Shown here in pieces: positions 1 to 13,200 of a DNA stretch of 64,000 bases. Under the pieces are notes generated by a model. The model did no database searches and had not been told where the DNA came from. It worked only from the letters and a program-made list of their open reading frames with translations. The DNA comes from Syngnathus acus (Eukaryota; Chordata; Actinopteri; Syngnathiformes; Syngnathidae): assembly GCF_901709675.1 (NCBI RefSeq), contig NC_051095.1, positions 5,145,956 to 5,209,955 on the forward strand. Reading direction: 5' to 3'. Both the position numbers and the translations under genes were made by a program. The first letter of the stretch is position 1, and every line of letters starts with the position of its first letter.

Positions 1-2080
1 ACTTGAGGTTGAGAGTTTTTGTCCGACCCAAATAAACTCCGACTCCCCAGATCGACTCCGCCCTGACCAGAGTAAATAAACACCCTTGGCAACTCTAAAT
101 CAATTTGAATAAAAACGCTAAAAGCGAAAGGCCTCCCCCCGTAGTATGAAACAGCGGTAGTAAAACTTGAGAGGCATCAACAGGGTTAATAAATGGCATC
201 TTTTCTCCAAGCGCGATACAAGTCAACGAAGCGTTTAATGCTAATGAGAGTTGGCTTTTGCGGAAACTTTTCCTCCGATTACTTTCAAGCCATCTGTCGG
301 TGCGAAAGCGCCACTTGGAACAGACTGTGTTCCTCCACTCTCTGAACATTATTTGGACAATATTTCAGCGCACGCCGCGTGCTAACGGCCAGAACGAGGC
401 CATTAGCCGATGAAAACAGACGGAGCCCCAGTACAATTTTGCGCTACGAATTACCGGCCAAGAAGGTGGTGAAGGTTCGACGCTGCTCTTATACGGGCGG
501 CTTGAAAGAGCTCGTCGACAAAAGATTGGTAAAAAGTAACAAATAACAAAAAGCACCTTTTTCCTGGAAGCCCATTTTAAGATATGATGTTGAGTCAGTA
601 TTGACAAGTTTGCTGGCGAAAGAAAGTAGCAGGAAGAGGTGTTTTGATTTATTTATGGATTTAATGACGAAATGGATGAAGGAAGCGGAATTCAGAATAA
701 AAGGTCGAAGCGGTAAAAAGAAAGGCAGAGCAGTTTTATTTATATTTCACATTTCATACACAAGGCAACTCAAACTCAGTAATTGGAAAATATGAAATGA
801 AAATGAATTTGAACCGAAAGATGGACAAGGCTTAGGGAATCAAACCCGAGTTCCCTACGCATTGATTCTTTGCCTCAAACCTTGAGTACTGATTCTTTGC
901 TCAAACCTTGAACTGTGGCCAAGTTGTTGGAAATGAGACGTTGGTTAGAAGCGACCGGTCGGTTGGGCTATCTTTATCAGCGCCGAGACAAGCACACGCA
1001 AAAGCTCACAGGCAATTGAAATTGTTTCGGGCACCTGTCATGCTTTATTATAATTAGCAAGCGGACGTGGAGATAATTGCCATCAGGTCGGGCCCGCTTT
1101 GTCGGGGTTAGCCAAAGCCCGACGTCTCGCATTTCCTCGACGTTTTATTTAAAGGGTCGCCGAGACGCCGGTGGCGACTTTATTAGCTTGGCGGCAGAAG
1201 GCGAAGAAGGGAAGAAGAAAAAAAAAAGCTTAGTGTGGCCTTTGGTTTTGCCCAATACAACAATATTTATTTTAAAAGTATGTTTAATCTGATTACAGTG
1301 TGTCGGAGGGGTAAAATGGATGGAATTAGATTAATATAAACATAATATTTAACTCAGGCGGTAGCATTAAATATTTTTTGTATTAACTGATTAGCTCAAT
1401 TATTAAACAGACAAAAAATATTTTGTAGCTTGTGAGCAGCAGGTAAATTTGTCCAGCGTACTTAGATTTTAGAAGGTAGTAGCTTTGACTTTGAGTGTTT
1501 GTGGCTTTTAAAGTAGGGGCTTGGCCTAGTCAGCACGTGACTGTGGGGTTAGCCTGGTTACTAAGGTTAGCGCCTGGCTGTTAGCATTAGCCAGCCCAGT
1601 TAAACAATGTGTTGCTTTACTGTAGACATTATTTTTCAAGTTTGGAATGATTCCAAATTTTGGCCATTCACTCTTTTTTACAGATTTATTTTTCCATATA
1701 ATCCCCGCAAAGGTTTGAGGTTGACATTTGGCTTTTTTTTTTTAATGCATTTGAATTATTTGATTTATTTGACGACTGGTTTCCAGCCCTATTTTTAACA
1801 TCTCAACATGTCAACTATTATTTTAATACAATGGCTACTAAAGCTATGCTGTTCTTCTTTTCCATTCCCCGATTTTGCTTAAAAGAAATACGGTGTGGTG
1901 GAATTTTGATGGCGGAAGCCAAAAACTGTTGGATGGCGGGGGCATGAATATTCCAAATGACTAATGTTGCACATGCTTACTCCTGACATATCTGGCTTCC
2001 GCGGGGAAATAAAACACTTCTAATGCGGGGGTACCATCTGTTATCTGTTGCTGGTGTTTCAGCACAGGCGGGCTCTGTGC
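1..2080. other. Non-genic stretch, no recognised gene
   Basis: Open frames here are short and resemble no family I know. The sequence is AT-rich with homopolymer runs. Around 1520-1600 there are several short 'gttagc/ggttag' words typical of decayed fish repeats. I see no tRNA or rRNA and no splice-consistent coding exon. Confidence 0.5.
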
Positions 2081-2102
2081 GCACACACACACACACACAC
2101 AT
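2081..2102. repeat. (CA)n microsatellite
   Basis: About eleven CA dinucleotides, followed by a short GA-rich stretch. It produces spurious cysteine/valine-rich frames on the minus strand. Confidence 0.9.
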
Positions 2103-2538
2103 AGAGAGAGATACACACATACTGTAGTGCAAAATCCATTGGGGAGCATCCAAACAGACAGGCTGCCTATACAAATTGAGCATTCCTTTTTGTTGCTGTT
2201 GTTGTAAATCTCGCACTGTTGTGGTGGGGGTGACAGGGACTGCACTCACTTTTTATGCTCGCCATAAATACCTGGACCTGTCTCCTTGCAGCAGCTGGAG
2301 TCGGATAATATGCTGCCGCTATAAACAAGCTGCCCCCCCCCAAAAAAAAAAAAAAGAAAAGAGGGAAGAAAATCCACAAACGCCGCATTCATACTAAATG
2401 CACTCTCTCGGAGAAATGTTAGGAGCTATGGCCCGAGGAACGTGAGGGGTAGATGCGATAGCTGACCAAATAAAATCTTGAAGTTTCTTCTTCATTACTC
2501 CAGTAACTAAACCAATTATAAATTAGCATTTTGTATTC

Positions 2539-2586
2539 ATGGATGGATGGATGGATGGATGGATGGATGGATGGATGGATGGATGG
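2539..2586. repeat. (ATGG)n tetranucleotide microsatellite
   Basis: About twelve perfect ATGG/TGGA units. On the minus strand this reads as a repeated isoleucine-histidine-proline-serine frame, which is not a gene. Confidence 0.95.
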
Positions 2587-2589
2587 CCA

Positions 2590-3840
2590 GTCCATGACAA
2601 GAAGTTTGCACAATTTCGAGCTCACAAGCATCTGTCGTTGGGACTTGCCGCGATCGCACGTCACCGAGATGCCAACTGGCATGACCTAAATGTGTGACAG
2701 CAATAAGCGAGCTGACATATTTCCCACCGCTGATAACGTTCAACTATGAATACATGCACGGAAATCAAATGAATTTGGTTTTCATTCCTATATATATTAT
2801 ATATCAGATTATATATATTATTCCTATATTGATTGTTTGATGGCATTAAAATGAGTTGTTGTTTTTAATAGTAATTAGCTAGCTGTATTGTATTTGTTTA
2901 GAGTTAACACCTGCTATTTGCAGAGGTATAGAAAAGGCAAAAAACAAATAGCTGAGGGCAGAATAAGTGTTAATAGTCGAGGGTTCACTGTAATAATCAA
3001 TGTTGTTTTTTTTATGGAAGGGTGAGCGACAGCAGTTTCCCGATTAATTCTCATTTGATGATGAAGCAACAGCAAGATAAGGCAGGCGGCTAGCGCTATC
3101 TAGTCTAAACACTGAGTTTTTGTCTATGAAAATAACTGCTCGCTTATCGCCGCCACCTCGGGTTTATTCATGCAGGTCCTCGCCGTGGCCGAGCGAAGGG
3201 ACTTGATCGGTGGCGGCGGCCAGCGATAGGCCTTACTTTCGTCTTCGCCGAATCCCATCTTTTTTTAATCGGGCTCGCGGAAATGAAAGGATGCTATCTC
3301 GCAGCCGCCGCCGCTGCGTCCACGTCTCTGAAGACGGGAAGGAGAGGACTCGGACGTTTTTATTTTCAGGCAGTAGAAGGAAAACAAGCTTTCGAAAGAT
3401 GTGCCGATGAATCCAACTGAGAAAGTCGCTTAATACCTTGACGGTAAAATGTGCCGGTAGCTAGCTAACGAACAAATGAAGGAGATGAACGAACGCAAGC
3501 GGCCCTAAATGTTGAACATCACTTATTTTAACATGTTAAAAACATGCTAACATGTCTTTATCGATTAGTTACTGACGCTTCGAGAATATATCTTGAGGAT
3601 TTACTAATTCTATCGTTCACAGTCAGACTGAGCTTTTGATTGGATGACTAATTGACATAGAAGAGAGCGTAAAATTCAGGTTCAACATTTCACGTGGGTT
3701 TTATGTCTACTAATTCTCTGCTGCTAAATCAGCTCTATTAATTAGCCAAATAATTAACCTCCACTGCTTATGTTGTATTTTGATTCCAGCCGGCAGTGTA
3801 ACATGCATATTTCCATGATCTAATTACAGGAAAAAAATAT
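2590..3840. other. Non-genic stretch between microsatellites
   Basis: AT-rich, with a short TATATA block near 2790-2825 and a CpG-richer block at about 3140-3380. The 66-codon frame in that CpG block has arginine-rich composition and no recognisable domain. I see no gene. Confidence 0.4.
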
Positions 3841-3857
3841 GTATATACAAATGTGTT

Positions 3858-3858
<1 letters not shown>

Positions 3859-3945
<87 letters not shown>

Positions 3946-4039
3946 TACGTGTATATATATATATATACGTGTATATATATATATATACGTGTATATATAT
4001 ATACGTGTATATATATATACGTGTATATATATATACGTG
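3859..4039. repeat. TA-rich microsatellite, left flank of TIR element
   Basis: A long (TA)n tract that changes into a roughly 16-20 bp unit containing 'acgtgtatatatata'. It ends exactly where the TIR element at 4040 begins. The same unit resumes on the far side of the element. Several long Y/I/V/C-rich frames here on both strands are artefacts of the repeat. Confidence 0.9.
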
Positions 4040-5654
4040 TACCGTATTTTCCGCCCTAAAAGGCGCACCGGGTTATAAGGCGCACCTTCAATGAACGGCC
4101 CATTTTAAAACTTTGTCCATATATAAGGCGCACCGGATTATAAGGCGCATAAAATAGAAGCTATACTGCATCAAACTGAGGTTGACTAGGGTTGCGGTAT
4201 GCATCCACTAGCCAATAACCAACGAGCCCTCTGTAAACAATCGCGTTTCTCAAACGATCTCCTATAAAATGATCAGAACTGACTAAAGTTCGATCTAACG
4301 CATTGGTACTACTTACCTATGTTTCCCTTCCATATCGATCCGTAGATTTACTCGAAACATTAACAGAGCAGCCTATTTTGACATGAAATAGCCTGGTACG
4401 TATAGCAGCTATCGCAATAGCATTAGCCATCCGCAAAGTCTCACGAGCCTCAGCTCGCAATCTCCCATGAGCCTCAGCAAAGTGTAAACAATCGCGTTTC
4501 TCAAACGATCTCCTATAAAATGATCGGAACTGACTAAAGTTCGATCTAACGCATTGGTACTACTTACCTATGTTTCCCTTCCATATCGATCCGTAGATTT
4601 ACTCGAAACATTAACAGAGCAGCCTATTTTGACATGAAATAGCCTGGTACGTATAGCAGCTATCGCAATAGCATTAGCCATCCGCAAAGTCTCACGAGCC
4701 TCAGCTCGCAATCTCCCATGAGCCTCAGCAAAGTGTAAACAATCGCGTTTCTCAAACGATCTCCTATAAAATGATCAGAACTGACTAAAGTTCGATCTAA
4801 CGCATTGGTACTACTTACCTATGTTTCCCTTCCATATCGATCCGTAGATTTACTCGAAACATTAACAGAGCAGCCTATTTTGACATGAAATAGCCTGGTA
4901 CGTATAGCAGCTATCGCAATAGCATTAGCCATCCGCAAAGTCTCACGAGCCTCAGCTCGCAATCTCCCATGAGCCTCAGCAAAGTGTAAACAATCGCGTT
5001 TCTCAAACGATCTCCTATAAAATGATCAGAACTGACTAAAGTTCGATCTAACGCATTGGTACTACTTACCTATGTTTCCCTTCCATATCGATCCGTAGAT
5101 TTACTCGAAACATTAACAGAGCAGCCTATTTTGACATGAAATAGCCTGGTACGTATAGCAGCTATCGCAATAGCATTAGCCATCCGCAAAGTCCCACGAG
5201 CCTCAGCTCGCAATCTCCCATGAGCCTCAGCAAAGTGTAAACAATCGCGTTTCTCAAACGATCTCCTATAAAATGATCGGAACTGACTAAAGTTCGATCT
5301 AACGCATTGGTACTACTTACCTATGTTTCCCTTCCATATCGATCCGTAGATTTACTCGAAACATTAACAGAGCAGCCTATTTTGACATGAAATAGCCTCG
5401 CGGGTACAACAGCTATTCGGTGACGCCCCCTGACTACAGTTGCCGTAATGCTGGGAAGCGATGCGACCTTGTAATTTACTAGTCGTACTAAAACGTACTG
5501 AAACATTTTGGCAGAGCACTGTGTACAACCAGTATGGATCAACAAATTCATCAGTTGATCCATATATAAGGCGCACTGGCCTATAAGGCGCACTGTCGGC
5601 TTTTGAGAAAATTTTAGGTTTTTAGGTGCGCCTTTTAGGGCGGAAAATACGGTA
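4040..5654. mobile_element. Non-autonomous TIR DNA transposon with internal tandem array
   Basis: The first 30 bases (4040-4069, starting TACCGTATTTTCCGCCC) are repeated as a perfect reverse complement at 5625-5654, so the element has 30-bp terminal inverted repeats. Further 'ATAAGGCGCA' words occur just inside both ends. The flanks are TA, consistent with a TA target duplication, although this is ambiguous because both flanks are TA microsatellite. No transposase frame is present, so it is a MITE-like non-autonomous element. Similar 'CCGTATTTTCC...TATAAGGCGCA' ends are widespread in fish genomes as far as I recall; the superfamily is not assigned here. The interior is mostly a 251-bp tandem array, listed separately. 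Confidence 0.85.
4233..5396. repeat. 251-bp tandem repeat array (about 4.6 copies)
   Basis: Copies begin with 'gtaaacaatcgcgtttctc' at 4233, 4484, 4735, 4986 and 5237, a constant 251-bp period. Copies are nearly identical; differences include 'gatcaga/gatcgga' and 'tctcacg/tcccacg'. The fifth copy breaks off near 5396, after 'gacatgaaatagcct'. The array lies wholly within the TIR element. No coding capacity is seen. Confidence 0.95.
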
Positions 5655-5816
5655 TATATATATATACGTGTATATATATATACGTGTATATATATATACG
5701 TGTATATATATATACGTGTATATATATATACGTGTATATATATATACGTGTATATATATATACGTGTATATATATATACGTGTATATATATATATGTGTA
5801 TATATATATATGTGTG

Positions 5817-5852
<36 letters not shown>

Positions 5853-5985
5853 TACACGTATATACGTATACGTATATATATACACGTATATACGTATACG
5901 TATATATATATATACGTATATACGTATACGTATATATATATACGTATATACGTATACGTATATATATATACGTATATATGTGTGT
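5655..5985. repeat. TA/ACGTG microsatellite, right flank of TIR element
   Basis: About nine units of a 16-bp 'acgtgtatatatatat' motif, then (TA)n with TGTG, then a block built from 'tatacgtatacgtatata'. It is rich in self-complementary TA/CG steps. The long open frames on both strands are repeat artefacts. Confidence 0.9.
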
Positions 5986-8900
5986 GTGAGTATTTTAACG
6001 GGATAATTTTCATCGACATTTTGGAATCAGTAGCTCAGAAAACAATTTATTAAGATGCACTTTGCTGAGCCCACTTTTGATTTCCCATCAAGTTAAATCA
6101 TCTCGTTTCTGCTCTTTGTTCAGTGAAAAAGCTCAATCTCAGCCATTAATGATATTTAAAAAAACTGCCCCTGTATTTTTTCACAAAATGTCAAGATTTC
6201 AAGGCAGATGGATCGATACACGGCATGGTGTTTGGGTACCGTATTTTCCTCCCTTGCCCAGAGAACATTTCATAAAGGCCAAAGGGGTCGGCTTATCGTG
6301 GAGCTAAATGCCAATGTAATTATTAGTGCCTGGAAATAGTGGAAAGAGGAAGCACATCCAGAGTCAGGACACCGTATTTAATTAATAAAAGTCACTCTAG
6401 GGGGGGTGGGGGGGTGGGGGTCATCGTTTCTGAAGAAAAAAGACCCCGGCAGCAAAAATACGAGATCAGAAACTTGTGAAGTTAGCACGTCAACGTTCAC
6501 GCATCTGTAAAGTATCTTATTGTTTTCTTTGAGCACTTTACCAGTAAATTATTAGCGTTCCGTGAGGTGCAGGCCACTGGCAGCCTTTCTCGATGTGAAA
6601 AAATGCAAACAAGAGCTGTAAACGGGGAGCAAAAAAACAGCATGTGTGATTGCCAGCTTGATTAATTAGCTAGTTGGACTTGAAAGAACTTGACGAACCC
6701 TGTGTGGGCTTGAGCTGTGATTGAAATATTACAGAAGCCGGCGAGCTAGTTACACTTTCCATCAAAACCAATTCCACCTAAAAATAAATTGTCATAATTT
6801 TTGAAGAGCAAAAAGAGATCATTTTGTTTCACCACAGCCCCAAATCTCCTTCGTGGCTGTCCACAGAAAATTGGTATCAAGACTGTCGATGTTTCTATGA
6901 CAAGATAATCATTTTGGTCACATCACTTTCAATCTCCACCAAATCCAGACAAACCTGGACCTGCGTGGAAATTTTATTCTTGGAATCGCTTTTAACCAAC
7001 CACTCAGCTGTTTGCTTTTTTTTTATCGTAAGATTTGCCCACGCCGGGTGTTCGGTCCATCGGGCGATGGTTCTTTGTGGCCTTCACCCTCGCAAGCCAG
7101 CTGTGTCCCACATCCAAACAAGATCTGGATCTCTTCCTTCTGAATCGCTCCGACACCCAACCAGGGACCTGGACAACATAATCTCAAAGATGATGCCTCT
7201 GCACAAGCAACAATGTCCGTGAGATATTTTGCTGGTTACTCTCGAGCAAAAACCCAGCGATTCAAGTCACCCTTTGTTTCGATTAGCCATCTTTCGATGC
7301 CACTCGAGTCGACTCCACCTGGGCCCTTCTCGCTACTGGATCCTGTCAGCCTCACTCTCTGCCTGCTCGCTCTCACCACCAGCCCTATGTTCCCTGCCCA
7401 CGTGTTAACTGGAAACTGCCTAAAGAAAAGGAATGGCAGCAGCTTTGAAGAAAAACAGAAGAAAAAAACAAATCAAGGTCCTTTAAGGCAGGGGGGAGGG
7501 AAAAAGACAGCACCAAATGTTTCTTACGCAACCGTTTTGTGGCTTCTCACACGAGAAACAATAGAAGTGACGAAGCAGATGCATTTCCCTCGAGCCAATC
7601 AACGTAACACCTACACCCTCCCCTCTGGCTCCTTCACGCTGGCATCAGCTCGTCACTTTTAAATGGCACCGCGGCATTCTAACGTTTCTTTTAGCTTCCT
7701 CGCGAGGAGCCTTTAAATGGCCCGTCATTCAGCTAAGACAAAACAAAAAGAAAGATGCTCATCCTGAGTCACCCAGAGCCTGATCCCAAGCAACTTTGTG
7801 ATTCGGTGGCTTTGCGAGAGATCTCCTCGGGGCGGCATATTGAGAGGTTTCATTATTGTCTTGTCTGCTGTGCAGGAGGGTCACCATGGTAACACTAAAT
7901 ACATCAAGCAGCTCCCCACAAAGGAAATGAGCTTCTTCAGCGGGATGCGCTTCCAGGCGCCTGTGGTCAGCGTGCGGTCAAAAGGATATTAGATGGGAAC
8001 GATATTTAAAAGAACACTTCTCAGTTAGTTTTTTTGTTTTTTTTAATGCATCATTGCAATTATTATGATAAACACTGGAACATTGTTTAGCCAGTACATT
8101 CAAGTTTGATGTCAGGGAGAAGCCAAGATTTATTTATTTATTATTTATTTGCTTGGTTGTTTATTGTTTTTTTTATTATTATTATTATTTCATATTATAT
8201 TTATAAGTTTGTATTATATTTAATTATTTAAATGTAATAGCCTGTAAGTATTTATAAAAGTAACATCAGATGAATTGGAAATAGCGTTAATCTGTTTTGG
8301 GATCACAGTTTCTGTTTTCGACTATGTTATGGTTTTACTCTACAAAGTAGGCAATTACAAATATTTGGCTGTGGGGTCTTAATGTTTTTATCTTCTCTCC
8401 ATACTGTTTCCTCATTTTCTTTTCAGTGTGACTCTCTTGCCTCTGACCCAGCCCACTTCTTCCATTACCCCCCCCCCCCATGTCTGTTATGTAACAGAGG
8501 ACGATAAGACTCATTGGCATTCCGCTCCATCTCCTAACCTTAAAGTGGAGTGACACGCTACAGCATCTTGTAGCAGGTTTGTGGTTTCAACACACCGCGG
8601 ATGCATCCGAGTGTTGCCGAGGCCTGCCAAATCGCATTATGTAACTCCCAAGTGCTCCAGTTGGGACACGGCAACATGACACGTGATTGAAGCTGAGGAT
8701 GGAGGGGGGGGGGGGGTACTGGTGACAACACCCATTTTTTGTCACCCTTGGCACCATTTGCCACGCTGAATTCATATTATAAAAATCCTGTGACACTTAA
8801 AGGCAATCCATATGAGAACAAGGGACAAACGCTAGCCACGGGGTTGCCTATCTGCCTCTGGAAAAATTCAACATCATAATGAGATTATTTCTTAACTGTG

Positions 8901-9954
8901 CATAAAACACTCGGCGGGGGGGAGCAAATGGGGATCTCTCTCTATATGAGAGCAACGAACAACGCCAATGGCAGCCATGCGGCCAAACAAAGAGATAGAG
9001 GCAATGACCTGTGAATGTCATACACTACTCCTCCGTTGTTGCTGGCCCAATTTAGAGCAGATGCTGCCCCCGTCTGGTGGCTTGAGGTAGCGCTGTTTTA
9101 GCAGGGGTCATCTTCCCTTTAATAAGCAAGTCACATTATCTGCAACAATGGAGTGCTGAAGAATTTGAGGTTTGTGTCAAGAATGCCACGAGAACGTTTT
9201 GGACTGGACTGCATTTTCACTGTGTTCAGTCTCGGGCGTACTGTAATTGTAATTTTGCTCTTAGTTCCTCAAAATGTAAGACTTAGTCTTAATTGACGAA
9301 TCCTCAAATCTTGATCTTGACACCGTGGTGATCTTGATTAGGTCTGGGTCCCTGAAGTCTTGGTCTTTGTTGTTCTTGGTCAACCCCTAATGCCTCGATC
9401 TTGGTCTCGGCTCCTTACGTTTTAGTCGTGGTCAAAGGTCAATTAATTGGTCTACAGTGGAGAGAAAGTCTCATTCAATTTGTGGTGTCATTTTCTGGAC
9501 CAAGCGGCAGCCTTGTAGTGAACAACCAAGCCTCTCTCTCGCTCTCCCGCTCTTTCTATGAAGCATCAATCGGAAATAGAAGTGAACGCAAGCACAAAGA
9601 ATTCTAACAGAGTGGAAGTGGATAAAAGGCGAAAACCTGTTCAGGGAGCCTTTGGGACTCTCCAGCATGGTTCATTTCCTGAAGCAGTTGGTCGACTATT
9701 TATAGGCTGGCATAGTGGTACCAGTTAATCCTCCACTGGGCTTCTAACCGTACGCCAGCTGGCAGAGCACGTGAAGTTTTCGCATGACGCTTTTCAAGGT
9801 ACGTGATGCCATAGTGGCAAACTAACCGTGACCCGTGGCTACAAAGTTTTATTCCATTCTAAAAGTGCAAATAACAATTTAAATGGCCTTCCAAAAAAAA
9901 AAAAAAAAGATTTTATTTTATTGCAGGCAGATATTAAAAAGCGCCGTCTGTTGT
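5986..9954. other. Non-genic stretch, no recognised gene
   Basis: Several frames of 60-150 codons occur (for example plus 6824-7222 and 7213-7662). None has a recognisable domain, credible splice structure or coding-like composition. G-runs lie at about 6400-6420 and 8702-8716, T-rich runs at about 8030-8210, and a degenerate 'cttggtctt/gtcttg' repeat at about 9280-9440. Candidate conserved non-coding elements cannot be judged without alignment. Confidence 0.45.
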
Positions 9955-10250
9955 GTTAGGGGCTCAAGTTATGGGTGAGTGTGGAGATTTAGGTTGGGTT
10001 GGTGGGGTCAGGATTTGGGTTAGGATCGCTTCAGATGAGCTCAAGAATTATGGTTGATTGTTATGGTTTGGTTGTGGCTCGGTAAATCATCTTGTGGTCT
10101 AATTTGGGGTAATTAAGGGTTAGGATCATATTTTGGTGAGGGTTAGTATCAAGGTTGTGCAATTATGTGGATTAGGGTTGAGACTTAGTTTAAGAGAAGA
10201 GTTATTTTTAAGTGTTCAGTTTTGGGGTAGTTATTTTCAGGTAGGTGTCC
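9955..10250. repeat. G/T-rich degenerate GGGTTAGG-like repeat
   Basis: Words such as 'gggttagg', 'ggttggg' and 'gggtta' recur irregularly on the plus strand. This is a decayed minisatellite rather than a perfect telomeric array. Confidence 0.5.
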
Positions 10251-13200
10251 TTCAAAAACGAGCCAGGCTAACAGATTCCGTCTTCTCGCTACCAAATCTG
10301 AAACAAGCCTTGAATTGTTTTGCTGGTTTTTCCAGCTGAGTGATTGCCATGCCCTGCTTCCTCTGTGTCTGAATATTCCCAGTTAGCTTGCCCTGAATTG
10401 ATTTGCGCTCTCCCCTGACGTAGCCACTGTGACAAGGTTATGGAAGAACATGACAGGCTCGTTGGTGACTTTCTGCAAGCCGGAGGCAAGTTGAGATTTC
10501 CGGCTGCAAAGCAAAAAAAAAAGTCTCGCTCTCGTTGGCGGAGGTTAAACGGCGCTTCCGGCAAAAGGCTGGCTTGTCAGCATTGTGGGTTGAGAGGAAG
10601 TTCTCCGAGGATTCCACAATGCCGAATAAGTCACTTTTGAAAATCTGGTCAGTGGATGCTGCTTCAAAAGACGGCATGAACAAACAATCTGCTTTGAAAA
10701 GAGCTGGCAGGGATTGAGTTAATATGTCAAAATGCATTTGCTCTGAGCATCATCTCGCTAAAGTAAAATGACACAAGACGACTTCTTCGTAAGATCCACA
10801 AAGTTTATCCAGGTAGGAAGTCCCCTCCGGGAAGATGTTATAGCCCAGGCGTAACTCAGCAGTCTCCATTTTCTCATTTTTTACGCCGATCGCCGGGGCA
10901 ACGTGGGCGGATGAGTGATGGTGTCCATTAGTAAACATAGCGCCACTATATATATGCGCTAGCAGCCTAAAGAGCCTGCGCCTTTACCGACCCCCCCCCC
11001 CCCCCTTTTCATTCCCTGCCTTCCACTCCCGCCTTGGCCATCCATCCTCCCTAAGATTGTTTTTTTTTTTTTTCATGGCTGCAGTGCTGCAGTGGAGTCG
11101 CCAATCAGACTATTTCTCTTCCCATTTCTCTTCGTGCGCTCTGTTTTTCAACCGGGAATCGAACCCGGCTAACATGACAGAGGCTGTATATATATTGCAG
11201 CAAAATGTCAGCAATCCGCTACGTCGGCTAATTTCACTCAGTTGGTCTGAAAGGGATTTATAGACAATTAATGTGTCTTTCTTTTTCTACATATGCCAGT
11301 GACATGTTTTTTAACATTATAAAAACCTGGATGGAGAAAGATATTTTCTTAAGACTTGTCTAATTGCCCCATCCCAAAATCCAAATGGTACGCTCCCATT
11401 TATGGCATCTGGAGGACTGCTAATTTCCCATTTAGCTTTTCTGTAATTGGCACCGGTCGCTAATTGCGGCGGATGCGCAATTAGCATCATGTAAAGCACT
11501 TGAGGTCCAATCAGTGAGCCCCTTTACATCTAGCAAACGACGAACATGAGTAAACCCCGCCCCTCCAAATGAATCGCTCACATGTACCCCTATTCTTCTA
11601 CTTCATGAATGACAAAGTGGAAATGGCTGTCATAGCAGCCGTAGCAGCACAAAGCCCCCTGATTGCGTTCTGGCCTCCGCCATGTTTTTTTTTTTTAATA
11701 AATGTTCTGGCACAGCGTGTTTGACTCATTGCCTGATTGCCGCCTTTCTATGCTTCCTTCATGGAGAAAACAGCGCCTTCCTTTCACTTTTGTGTTCATA
11801 TTCATTGCTATTTTGAGCACAAAATAGCTGCTCAACCGTCAAACACCTTCACGAATTGAAAAAAAATCAAAAATACTCGCGTTCAAGCTAACTTAAATGA
11901 TTCACTCCCATTACACTGCAATACGATTGACTCCGATTACTACGCCATACGATTCCGTTTGTTATTTAGCAATGTATAAAGAGACATCGTATTGTTGCCG
12001 ATTGTGACGTACACAGGTCACTTGTGCGAAAAATTCCTCCGCCCCCTTGGTCTACCTTTGGAAAGTAGCAGCCGAGCAGTTAGCAAGAAATCAGGTCAAC
12101 GGCGGGATTAGCGACAAACTTGAGCAAATCCTCTCAAACTGCGAGTGAACCCGGAGACGGCGTCGCTTTGCATATTCGAGACCGACGGAATAAAGCGGCG
12201 GGCGTAACGTAAGCGCAATGCCCTCCCCGTGAGCCAGGATCCTAAAAGTAAACATCATTAGGCGAGGGGAGACCTCCACGTGAACCAGCGCTGAGGCGGA
12301 ACGTGACGGAAAACAAACACAACTATTTATTTGTGGCGCCGTTTGGATAAAAATTCGGCTAAAGCTAATATTATTCTATTAAGACCAATACCGAAAGCGA
12401 CATCTTTCAATTGTTGCGCAAGAGTCATCGTGTTGGTATCACTAGCTTCAGAGCCCCGTTGCTAGCTTGTTACTCATGAGGCAAGCACGTTCATTTCAGT
12501 GGCCTTCTAGCTGTGCGGCCTTCTGCCATTTGTCATCCCGACTAACAGACCCACGGCGCCGACGTCCGTTTACTTTGGTTCAATACCAGTCGGGGCCGTA
12601 ATGAAATGAAAGTCGCCCTCTGGTCGCTATAACAACAAACTCCTCGCAACGGCCACACAATGGCACGGAAACAAAAAGGGGTTTCAAGGTCATAGAAGAT
12701 CTGCCAGCCATTTTGTTGGCTAAATTATCGAGACTAAATCCACAAAATAATCTCAAACCGACAGCATCAAGTAGCTACTGATAGCTTGTGCAATCGTATA
12801 TTTATCAGTTTTGCTATACCAGCAACCAATATCAATGGTGTGCTTTACGTTGTAATATTGAATCGCACAGTATCAATCCACAAATTCATATTGATATCAC
12901 GGCTCCATGATTATGCTACAAATAATAATCACAATTATTGTGATCAATATTGTATTCACGATCAGTAATAACATTTATTCAATGTTTTCGGCACTTACAT
13001 TTTTTTTATTGAGATCCATTTTCAGTTTACCAGCAGTATTTGATGGTGTAGTATCATGATACCGGTGTCATTTCAAGTACAGTACCGTGTGTACCAGTAT
13101 CAAATATTGATATCACAATCTATCTTGTCCATTATCTGCCTCCATCCATCGTCTGCAGTATTAACATAATTATCATCAAAACTTGATTATCCAATGAAAA

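Noticed and set aside
3820-4078. Y/I/V-rich open frames on both strands
   Set aside because: They are direct translations of the TA-rich microsatellite.
5321-6053. Long frames up to 232 codons on both strands
   Set aside because: They combine the TA/ACGTG microsatellite with the TIR element end. Composition is repeat-driven and no domain is present.
6824-7662. Two adjacent plus-strand frames of 132 and 149 codons
   Set aside because: No domain, no family wording, no splice partners, and ordinary intergenic composition.
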